From positions 1-46,412 of the forward strand of contig DASPOR010000233.1 of the NCBI GenBank assembly GCA_035625915.1: a DNA stretch of 46,412 nt, in the 5' to 3' direction. Position 1 is the first letter of the stretch. Every line of letters begins with the position of its first letter. Source of the stretch: Alphaproteobacteria bacterium. GTDB lineage: Bacteria; Pseudomonadota; Alphaproteobacteria; JACZXZ01. Of this stretch, positions 17,198 to 24,580 are shown piece after piece. Both the position numbers and the translations under genes were made by a program. Below the pieces are notes generated by a model, which was not told the origin of the DNA, did no database searches, and saw only the letters and a program-made list of their open reading frames with translations.

Positions 17198-18144
17198 TGG
17201 ACACGTTCAATTGATGCCGTGGGGGAAAGCCCACATGGTCTTGGCGAGCTGACATTGAAAAAATTGAAGCAAATCATTGTTGCATCTCGGCGATCTCCTA
17301 AGAATTTATAGTCTGTCGCTCCACGAGCCGGGCGGTGATCCGGCTTGGATTTGAAACGGCGATATTGGCTAAGGTCGGACCTCTTTTTGTTCATTTCCGA
17401 TGCATTCTCGGAGCCGCGTGCTCCAATTTTTTCACCCTCTTCATCAATTCGCAGTTCTCCACAAGGACTCGATCACCGTGTCAAAATTGGCGTATGCGGC
17501 GAACCTCTCGATCCTTCTCCCAAGCAATCGCTCACAAACCTCGGCCAGACAATCATCCCGGACCGTCCCGTGAGCGCACGGCGCGCGAGTAGCTTGGAAC
17601 ACGATCTGCGGATGCCGTCATCCTCCTTGCATCGAATTGAAAGAGCGACAATCACGGCCCGCGTCCCACCGGTCCGAACTTGGAGAATTTGAAAACTCAA
17701 AGGCGAAGCACTCCCACCGATGGCCAAGTCGATAAGCCATCCATGAATTTGGTGTTCGCCTCCCTCTCAACCGCGCGTCCTAGGTCATCCGGTCCAACGA
17801 CCATCGAGATTTTGACCGATTATCGATATTGCCGTCCCTGCCGATCATTGATCCCTGCCGATAGACCATATTAGCGGAATCCTCACCTATCGAGTGGGAA
17901 TTGTCCCGTTTTGCCAAGTTGCAACAAAATACTTCCTTCTCGATTGCTAATTACCTTACAATTACCTGACAGAATGTAAGCCTGCGTGAATCCGTTGCCA
18001 GCGATGCCGACAAGAGATCAAGGGCGGCCCATGCGGATCGTCCTTTACGAACTCGACGCGACCTGTCCGACGCGAAATATCTTGGTCATTTGAGCTTCGT
18101 CTTGGACAGCCCAATCAAAACGAGTGAGAATTCGACACACACGC
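17198..18144. other. 0.95-kb region without a convincing gene
   Basis: This region lies between the GT39 start and the stop of the flavin monooxygenase. Short frames (for example 17345-17692 and 17473-17727) lack ribosome sites and known domains. An 11-bp-period direct repeat of AATTACC occurs at 17949-17955 and 17960-17966 in an AT-rich patch. No promoter-gene pairing is evident for it. Confidence 0.45.
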
Positions 18145-19332
18145 TCACGTTACCGCCGCGTCATATTCGTACACCCAGCCCGCCTTGAGGCCAGATCCCC
18201 GCGGATTGATCAGGTTGCTAAGTCGATAGCCGACATCTCGGTAAAGGCGAGCCCATGGCGAGACCAGATGGTTTTTTCTGCCCTGCGCACGAGACGCCAG
18301 CTGGACCCGGCTCGTACGCGGGATGCGCAGTGCCTCGTAACATCGCAATGCGACCTCGACCTCGGATGTGTCCGAGAGAACCTTTGCCAGGACAAGGCCG
18401 TCCTCCATGGCCATTGCCGCACCTTGCGAGAGATAGGGCAACATGGGGTGCGCGGCATCCCCGAGCACCGTGATGCGGCCGATTGTCCAACGCGCCATTG
18501 GATCGCGGTCAAAGAGCCCCCATTTGAACACCTGATCCGCCTGCTGGAACAGGATCTGGAGCTTGTCATGCCATCCTGGATAAGCCGCCATCAGCTCGCT
18601 CTTGGTGCTCCGCAAATTCCAAGATTCCTCGAGCCACACACGAGTTTCGAGACAGGCGACTATGTTCACGGCATTGCCGCCCTTCACGTAGTAAGTGACG
18701 ACGTGGCCGTTCGGCCCAAACCAGATTGAGGTGTCCGGCGTCACAAGCTCAAAATCCGGCCGCTCGAAAGGCACGACGCTCCGCCAGCAAATGTTTCCGG
18801 TGAATCGAGGGGCGTCGTCTCCGAAGAGATCGCGACGGACGATTGATCGTATGCCATCCGCGCCAACGATTAGATCCGCCTCTATCTCGCGCCCGTCGGC
18901 GAAGCGGGCAATTGCAGCCGTGCGCTCATTGCGAACCCCGGTGCACCGCGCCGAGAGATGGATCACGTTTTCTGGAACACTTTGGAGTAGGAGCTTCTGC
19001 AGATCGCCGCGATGGACATGGACATACGGAGCGCCATAAATTCTCTCGCATGCGCCGCGCAGGGGAGTCCGAAAAACAGATTTGCCCGTCCGCCAACTTC
19101 GGCCGACGATCGCGTTCGGAAAGAACCCATATAATTGCAGGTCATTCTCGCAGCCAAGGGAGCGTAGCACCTTGACGGCGTTCGGCGATACTTGGATGCC
19201 TGCGCCGACCTCCACCAGCTCCGCGGCCTGATCGAACACGGCGACCTCAAACCCTCTCATTGAGAGGGCGCGGGCCGCGCTCAAGCCCCCCATCCCAGCG
19301 CCAATGATCGCGACTTTGGGAGGTCGTGCCAT
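18145..19332 (-). CDS. FAD-dependent aromatic-ring monooxygenase (salicylate/hydroxypyridine-carboxylate hydroxylase type)
   Basis: The 395-residue flavoprotein hydroxylase has the N-terminal GxGxxG motif IGAGMGGL, the middle DG motif VGADGIRS at about 156-163, and the C-terminal GD motif LGDAAHPMLPYLSQG. It uses NAD(P)H and O2. Its divergent neighbour is a NicX-type 2,5-dihydroxypyridine dioxygenase, so the likely job is to make 2,5-dihydroxypyridine by oxidative decarboxylation, for example from 6-hydroxynicotinate (NicC) or 5-hydroxypicolinate (PicC). Against a canonical NicC, residue 47 is Gln where NicC, as I recall, has an active-site His. The ATG at 19332 has AAGGAG upstream. The reaction type is firm; the substrate is open. 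Confidence 0.8.
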   Translation of the reverse strand: MARPPKVAIIGAGMGGLSAARALSMRGFEVAVFDQAAELVEVGAGIQVSPNAVKVLRSLGCENDLQLYGFFPNAIVGRSWRTGKSVFRTPLRGACERIYGAPYVHVHRGDLQKLLLQSVPENVIHLSARCTGVRNERTAAIARFADGREIEADLIVGADGIRSIVRRDLFGDDAPRFTGNICWRSVVPFERPDFELVTPDTSIWFGPNGHVVTYYVKGGNAVNIVACLETRVWLEESWNLRSTKSELMAAYPGWHDKLQILFQQADQVFKWGLFDRDPMARWTIGRITVLGDAAHPMLPYLSQGAAMAMEDGLVLAKVLSDTSEVEVALRCYEALRIPRTSRVQLASRAQGRKNHLVSPWARLYRDVGYRLSNLINPRGSGLKAGWVYEYDAAVT

Positions 19333-19380
19333 TTTCCACTCCTTCACCCGGCTCACGGCAGGATGAGGTTCGTCCCTGGG

Positions 19381-19413
19381 TTGACAATAAATTATACGAT
19401 CGTGTAATTAATT
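19381..19413 (+). promoter_or_regulatory. Divergent promoter and near-perfect palindromic operator of the pyridine module
   Basis: A TTGACA (19381-19386) is followed after 16 bp by TGTAAT (19403-19408), a plausible sigma-70 promoter for the plus-strand dioxygenase gene. The palindrome AATTATACGATCGTGTAATT at 19390-19409 has one mismatched pair. It can be extended to 19386-19413 with one more mismatched pair. It covers the spacer and -10 element, as expected for a repressor. The TetR gene downstream is the obvious candidate binder. Confidence 0.65.
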
Positions 19414-19442
19414 CAGTCAATCCATTCAAAGGGGGCTCTGTG

Positions 19443-20492
19443 ATGAACACATCCGCTGCGCAGCTGTTGAAGGCCTGGAAGGAGGTGCTGCGGCTATCGA
19501 GAGTAAAAACCGGCGAATCGGTGACGCTGCTGACCAGCACGAACACCAACATGGACAACTACCGAGCGGCGGAGATAGCGGCTTCGGAGTTAGGTGCGAA
19601 CGTCGCCGCCCTTTCGTTGCCTCCATTGAACGGCGATCGTTCGCTGAGCCGTGACCAGACCGCTTATGTTGGCGTGACCGCTCTCAAGGAGAACAAGGCA
19701 GCGATGGCTGCGCTGCAGAACAGCGATCTTGTCATCGACCTGATGCTTTTGTTGTTCTCGCCCGAGCAGGCACGCATTCTCGCCTCCGGAACGCGAGTCC
19801 TCTTGGCCGTCGAACCTCCGGAGATCTTGACCCGGATGGTGCCGACTATAAGCGACAAGCGCCGAGTCAAGGCAGCCGAAGCCCGGCTCAGACAGGCCAA
19901 GACAATGACTGTGGAATCCACTGCCGGCACCAAACTGCTGTGTAATGTTGGCACTTACCCGATCATCTCTGAATACGGCTTTGCAGACGAGCCAGGACAT
20001 TGGGACCATTGGCCAAGCGGCTTCCTTGTGACCTGGCCGGATGAAGGCACCGCGAATGGAACCATCGTCATGGATAGAGGTGACATTATCTTTCCCTTCA
20101 AGGAGTATCTGCGCGCGCCGGTCGAACTGACCGTCCACGATGGTTATATCCGCGAGATCAAGGGTGGCTTCGAGGCCGATTACCTGAAATCGTATATGAG
20201 CTATTTCGGGGATCCCGAGGTATACGCTGTTTCGCACCTCGGGTGGGGGCTGCAGCCCAAGGCGCAATGGACCACCCTTGGCCTTTACGACAAGGAGGCC
20301 ACGCTCGGCCAGGACGGCCGGGCATTTTACGGAAACTTCCTCTTTTCAACCGGCCCGAACACGGAAGCGGGGGGCAATCGGAACACGCCGTGTCATCTCG
20401 ACATCCCCATGCGCAATTGCTCTGTCTCGCTCGATGGGGAGCCGATGACCGTCAATGGGGACGTGATTCCAGCCGATCAGCGAGCCATATGA
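19443..20492 (+). CDS. nicX: 2,5-dihydroxypyridine 5,6-dioxygenase (NicX/PicD type)
   Basis: This 349-residue protein belongs to the NicX family, non-heme iron dioxygenases with an aminopeptidase-like fold that open 2,5-dihydroxypyridine to N-formylmaleamate. H265 (in SHLGWG), S302 (in LFSTGPN) and D320 (in HLDIPM) fall in conserved segments. They coincide, as far as I recall, with the iron ligands reported for Pseudomonas putida NicX at the same numbers. The ATG at 19443 follows AGGGGG. The gene diverges from the flavin monooxygenase and is followed after 115 bp by the TetR regulator. Downstream steps (deformylase, amidase, isomerase) are not in the window. Confidence 0.85.
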   Translation: MNTSAAQLLKAWKEVLRLSRVKTGESVTLLTSTNTNMDNYRAAEIAASELGANVAALSLPPLNGDRSLSRDQTAYVGVTALKENKAAMAALQNSDLVIDLMLLLFSPEQARILASGTRVLLAVEPPEILTRMVPTISDKRRVKAAEARLRQAKTMTVESTAGTKLLCNVGTYPIISEYGFADEPGHWDHWPSGFLVTWPDEGTANGTIVMDRGDIIFPFKEYLRAPVELTVHDGYIREIKGGFEADYLKSYMSYFGDPEVYAVSHLGWGLQPKAQWTTLGLYDKEATLGQDGRAFYGNFLFSTGPNTEAGGNRNTPCHLDIPMRNCSVSLDGEPMTVNGDVIPADQRAI

Positions 20493-20607
20493 GGTCGAAG
20501 GCTGGGACTGCGAGGGCGCCCTGCGGTGCCCTGCATTGATGTTTTGAAAGTATCCCTAAGACAGCCACCGTTACTTCCGCAGAACCGACATCACGCTTGG
20601 AGTCCCA

Positions 20608-21354
20608 TTGAGCACGAAGAAGACCAACGCCAGACCGGCACGGCGGCAGGGCCCGGGACGACCTGGTGGGATTAGTCAAGGGCGAGACCAAATCCTTGAT
20701 GCAGCCGAGGCGGCATTTGCCGAATTTGGCTACGTCGGCACCTCAATGCGAGAAATTGCAAACCGGGCAAACGTGACGACAGCTCTCGCCACCTATTACT
20801 TCGGAACCAAGGAGAAGTTGTTCGAGGAGATTTTCCTACGGCGCGGCCTTCCAATTGTGGAGGAGCGCATGGCTGAGCTATCGGAGTTAAAGGAGCGAAA
20901 AGGTCGCTCCATCGAGGTGCGCGATCTCGTGAAGACCTATCTCGCACCGATCTTGCGTTTGCCCAGAACGGCAGAGAGCCGGAACTTTCTTCGGATCCAT
21001 GCCAGGTTACATATGGAACCGGAGGAGTTTGGGCTGCGGCTGCGTCGAAAAGTCTACAACGAGTCGACCAAAGCCTATGCGGAAGCGTTTCACGAAGCTT
21101 TGCCTCATCTACCACTCAAGACCTTATATTGGCGTCTGATTCTCCTCGTAGGCTCCACCCTGTATGTCATCTCCGGAACGCATCGGATCGCGGAGCTAAG
21201 CGGTGGTGCCTGCAATCCCCATAACGTGGACGAGTTCGGGGAGCACATTGCCGATTTTGTTTGCGCAGGTATGCTCGCACCGATTGGACTCGTCGGTGAC
21301 GTTGCTGAGAAGTCAAGAAAGCGTCCGCTGCATCAAATGGCAATCAGGCGATGA
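20608..21354 (+). CDS. TetR family transcriptional regulator
   Basis: The 248-residue protein has the TetR N-terminal helix-turn-helix (ILDAAEAAFAEFGYVGTSMREIANRANV followed by TYYFGTKEKLFEEIF, residues about 29-76) and a C-terminal ligand-binding helical domain. It starts at a TTG (20608) with GGAG six bases upstream. The Arg/Pro-rich first 25 residues resemble an N-terminal DNA-contacting arm. It lies 115 bp after nicX on the same strand, so it may be co-transcribed. It is the best candidate to bind the palindrome between the monooxygenase and nicX, with a pyridine intermediate as the likely inducer. No copy of that palindrome precedes its own gene. Confidence 0.88.
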   Translation: MSTKKTNARPARRQGPGRPGGISQGRDQILDAAEAAFAEFGYVGTSMREIANRANVTTALATYYFGTKEKLFEEIFLRRGLPIVEERMAELSELKERKGRSIEVRDLVKTYLAPILRLPRTAESRNFLRIHARLHMEPEEFGLRLRRKVYNESTKAYAEAFHEALPHLPLKTLYWRLILLVGSTLYVISGTHRIAELSGGACNPHNVDEFGEHIADFVCAGMLAPIGLVGDVAEKSRKRPLHQMAIRR

Positions 21355-21612
21355 GCCCTCTCTGAGTACTGACCGGCCCCCGATCTTTGGTCCAGTTGTT
21401 AAGTTAGTCGAACATTGATTTCGGCGCGAGGCCCGGGCACGCGGAACGCTTCAATAGGAGTGCTCCGTTGGGCTAGCTGCAGCACGATGGTTGCCGGCGC
21501 CGACTTGGCGAGATTCGGTCGCGCAAAGGGTGGATATGCAATACCGGGCCGACATGGGGTCGACAATTGATGAGATGCTCTATCTAGTTGCCCGCTAATT
21601 TATTGAAAATAT

Positions 21613-21686
21613 TGGCTGGGGCGCCAGGATTCGAACCTGGGATCACGGAATCAAAATCCGTTGCCTTACCACTTGGCCACGCCCCA
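21613..21686 (-). tRNA. tRNA-Gln (anticodon TTG)
   Basis: The minus strand reads TGGGGCG at the 5' end (21686) pairing with CGCCCCA at the 3' end, then G and an encoded CCA (21613-21615). The T arm GGTTCGAATCC is present, as is an anticodon loop with TTG inside the stem CGGA/TCCG. The U1 start is typical of bacterial tRNA-Gln. It lies 106 bp downstream of the gmd stop codon, on the same strand. Confidence 0.95.
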
Positions 21687-21791
21687 ATCCACGTGGGCGT
21701 TAGGGTTTAACGCCGTGCGCCAAAAGCCGCAACCCTCCTCGAGCGACCGGGGACTGGCTGCCAGGGCCCCGGCTTGACGGGGAAATGCCGC

Positions 21792-22877
21792 TCACCCCGT
21801 GCGGTCGCGCCGCGCCGCCTCGCGACCGATCGCCGCGAGGTCCGCTTCGACCATCTCGCGCACCATCCGAGCGAAGCTTGTTTTGTGCCGCCAGCCCAAT
21901 ATCTTGCGCGCCTTGGTGGCGTCGCCTTGCAAGCAATCGACGTCGGTTGGCCGATAATAACGGGGATCGATTTCGACAAGCGTTTGCCCCGTCTTGGCAT
22001 CGAGCCCTCGTTCCTTGGCAGCTTTGCCCTGCCAGTCGATCTGCCGGCCGACCTCGGCAAAGGCACGCTCGACGAATTCGCGCACCGTGTGGCTCTCCCC
22101 TGTGGCCAGCACGAAGTCGTCCGGCTGCTCTTGTTGAACGATCAGCCACATCCCTTCGACATAGTCGCGCGCATGGCCCCAGTCGCGTGCGGCATTGAGA
22201 TTTCCTAGATAAAGACGGTCCTGGAGGCCGCACTCTATCGCGGCCACGGCACGCGTAATTTTTCGCGTGACGAAGGTTTCACCTCGAATCGGGCTTTCGT
22301 GATTGAAAAGGATACCGTTAGAGGCATGGAGACCATAACCCTCGCGGTAATTTACGGTGATCCAGTAGGCATAGAGCTTGGCCACGGCGTAGGGACTGCG
22401 CGGCTCGAACGGCGTGGTCTCGCTTTGGGGCACCGGCGCGTTGCCGTAGAGTTCGGATGTCGAGGCTTGGTAGAACCGCGCCGTCTTTTCCAGTCCGAGA
22501 ATGCGGATCGCCTCAAGCAAGCGCAGCGTGCCGAGTCCGTCGGCGTTCGCCGTGTATTCCGGTGTTTCGAAGCTCACTTGCACATGGCTTTGCGCCGCAA
22601 GATTATAGATTTCCGTCGGTTGCGTTTCTTGAACGAGCCGGATGAGGTTCGTCGGGTCCGTCATGTCCCCATAGTGAAGGAAAAAACGCACGCCTTTTTC
22701 GTGGGGATCCTGGTAGAGGTGGTCGACGCGCTCGGTATTGAACGAGGAAGACCGCCGTTTCACGCCGTGGACGACGTATCCCTTAGCGAGGAGAAATTCG
22801 GCGAGGTAGGCGCCGTCCTGGCCGGTTGCACCGGTGATCATAGCGACCTTGCGCTGGTTCGTTTTTCGACTTGCCAT
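21792..22877 (-). CDS. gmd: GDP-mannose 4,6-dehydratase
   Basis: This 361-residue short-chain dehydrogenase-type enzyme converts GDP-mannose to GDP-4-keto-6-deoxymannose, the precursor of GDP-fucose, GDP-rhamnose and GDP-perosamine. The NADP-binding motif [15 protein letters not shown] is near the N-terminus. The Gmd-specific '[16 protein letters not shown]' loop, the STSELYGN segment and the catalytic Tyr-x3-Lys (SPYAVAK) are all present. The ATG at 22877 was chosen over a TTG 21 bases upstream. The usual partner (Fcl, Rmd or Per) is not adjacent; the neighbours are tRNA-Gln and parB. It may feed the surface glycans implied by the glycosyltransferases elsewhere. Confidence 0.94.
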   Translation of the reverse strand: MASRKTNQRKVAMITGATGQDGAYLAEFLLAKGYVVHGVKRRSSSFNTERVDHLYQDPHEKGVRFFLHYGDMTDPTNLIRLVQETQPTEIYNLAAQSHVQVSFETPEYTANADGLGTLRLLEAIRILGLEKTARFYQASTSELYGNAPVPQSETTPFEPRSPYAVAKLYAYWITVNYREGYGLHASNGILFNHESPIRGETFVTRKITRAVAAIECGLQDRLYLGNLNAARDWGHARDYVEGMWLIVQQEQPDDFVLATGESHTVREFVERAFAEVGRQIDWQGKAAKERGLDAKTGQTLVEIDPRYYRPTDVDCLQGDATKARKILGWRHKTSFARMVREMVEADLAAIGREAARRDRTG

Positions 22878-23009
22878 CGGTGTCCGCAGCCTCTCCAATT
22901 CGGCCGCAAGCTATCCGATCCGCGGATGCAGCAAAAGGCCCGAGGCGCCTGTGCCATCGCAAACGCGCCCGTTGTCTCGATCGTGGAGTCCGAACTGTCG
23001 TGCAAATTA

Positions 23010-23037
23010 TTGTTTCATTGAGATAATCTTGTATAGT
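23010..23037 (+). promoter_or_regulatory. Possible sigma-70 promoter of the parB-like gene
   Basis: TTGTTT (23010-23015) and TATAGT (23032-23037) are separated by 16 bp in a local AT-rich patch, 32 bp before the ATG at 23070. A GANTC site (GAGTC, 22986-22990) lies just upstream and could be methylated by CcrM. Promoter activity is inferred only. Confidence 0.35.
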
Positions 23038-23069
23038 TTTGGCTGGACCCGCTCACTCGGAACGGCTGA

Positions 23070-24431
23070 ATGGCTACGGACGAAGAAACCCTTAAATCCA
23101 CTGCCCATAGTGAAGATGCCCCGGCCTCCGCGTCAGCGCGCCGACAGCCGGACCAACCGCCGCCCCCTACCGGGGTCGCGGCGGATGCAGCGCGCCGCGC
23201 CGCCGACGCGATCGGGCTAACGCCGGCGGATTGGCTAAACCAGCTGGTGCGGGAAGAGAGTGCCGCCCAGATTGCGCCTGCTCAAGATGGGTCGGCGAGA
23301 GAAAAAGCCACACCAACTGCCAGCAACGGACCTGCGGTAGACGATCTGCCGGCAGAGGTAGGGCAAACGGTCGCCGAGGCAGCAGCAGCGGCAGGCATAC
23401 CTGTCCACACCTGGCTCGCTCAACTTCTCAAAGAAGCGAGCATGGAGGAAGCTGGCGTCGTCGATGTGCGTAAGTCGGGCCGCCCGGCGGAACCGGGCGG
23501 AAAAGCCACGGATGAGGCGTCCGATGTGATGGAAGCGGCTGCGAGGCAAGCGGCAGCAGCGGGCGTGCCAGTGAGCACTTGGCTCAGCATGCTCATCAAG
23601 GATGCAAGTGCGGGCGGATCCGCGACCGCGGACGGAGCGTCTGCCTTGACGCCCACCTTGCTGCAGGTTTCGACAAAGGCACTGGCGCCAAGCCAGTTCC
23701 AGATGCGGATATCATTCGATCCTGAGGCAATCGCCTCCCTCGCGAGTTCGATCCGAAGCCGCGGCGTGCTCAATCCAATCATCGTGCGCAAGCGCGGCAC
23801 GACAGATAACGAGTACGAGATCATCGCGGGCGAGCGGCGCTGGCGGGCGGCGATGGAAGCCGGGCTTGCGGATGTGCCTGTGCTCTTGCTCGACGCACCG
23901 GATCGCGATGCAATGGAGATCGCACTGGTCGAAAATCTCCAGCGCAACGACCTTTCTGCCCTCGAGGAGGCAGAGGGTTATCGCCGGCTGGTGGAAGAGT
24001 TGGGAGAGACGCAGGACGCACTTGCGCGCGTCGTCGGCAAGAGCCGCAGTCACATCTCGAACACGCTACGCCTTCTGCGTCTACCGCCTTCCGTCAAGAC
24101 GATGATCAATGAAGGTCGGTTGAGTGCGGGACATGCGCGGGCGGTGCTCGCGGCCCAAGATCCCGAGGCTCTTGCCAAGCGCGCGGTCGAGCATCGCCTC
24201 ACTGTGCGCGAGACAGAGCGCCTGGCGCAGGGCCTTCCGGCCGGCACTAGTACCAGTCCGCGCCAGAGCCCGGAAAAGGACCCCGACCTGGAACAAATCG
24301 AAGATGAGCTTTCGCGGCTGTTTGGCGTCGCGGTCACAATTGCACTGCGTGGTGGCGATCGCGGGGCGCTCACGATCCGATTCAAGGGCCTCGAGAAGCT
24401 CCACGAGGTCATTGCACGCCTTAGAATGTAG
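23070..24431 (+). CDS. ParB-family partition protein with three N-terminal tryptophan-motif repeats
   Basis: Of 453 residues, the C-terminal 250 form a ParB/Spo0J protein. They include the N-terminal CTP-binding domain with GERRWRA at 254-260 and ENLQRNDLS at 288-296, a helix-turn-helix at about 316-337 with NTLRLLRLP, and a C-terminal dimerisation segment at about 405-453. ParB normally loads at parS and slides as a CTP-gated clamp, working with ParA. The first 200 residues are unusual. They hold three copies of an 'A-rich helix, AG/IG, four residues, Trp-Leu-x2-Leu' unit, with Trp at 55, 115 and 171, joined by Pro/Ala-rich linkers. The next gene starts with the same unit. No parA is nearby, so this may be a second, non-canonical ParB. 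A stop codon directly precedes the ATG, fixing the 5' limit. Confidence 0.88.
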   Translation: MATDEETLKSTAHSEDAPASASARRQPDQPPPPTGVAADAARRAADAIGLTPADWLNQLVREESAAQIAPAQDGSAREKATPTASNGPAVDDLPAEVGQTVAEAAAAAGIPVHTWLAQLLKEASMEEAGVVDVRKSGRPAEPGGKATDEASDVMEAAARQAAAAGVPVSTWLSMLIKDASAGGSATADGASALTPTLLQVSTKALAPSQFQMRISFDPEAIASLASSIRSRGVLNPIIVRKRGTTDNEYEIIAGERRWRAAMEAGLADVPVLLLDAPDRDAMEIALVENLQRNDLSALEEAEGYRRLVEELGETQDALARVVGKSRSHISNTLRLLRLPPSVKTMINEGRLSAGHARAVLAAQDPEALAKRAVEHRLTVRETERLAQGLPAGTSTSPRQSPEKDPDLEQIEDELSRLFGVAVTIALRGGDRGALTIRFKGLEKLHEVIARLRM

Positions 24432-24580
24432 TAGGCGAATTGCGGCCGCACGGCGAACTGCCATATCAAGAAAATATTTGCCGATCTGATGTATAAAGAA
24501 GGCGGATTTATTACGATAGGAAAGCTCACGGCGCGCTCTACCCTTGATACCTCTAAGCGCTCGTGAGATTAGAGTTGGCC

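Noticed and set aside
21689..21696. CCACGTGG palindrome as a possible parS core near parB
   Set aside because: The flanks do not extend the 16-bp parS palindrome, and it lies between the tRNA and gmd. It is a chance 8-mer.
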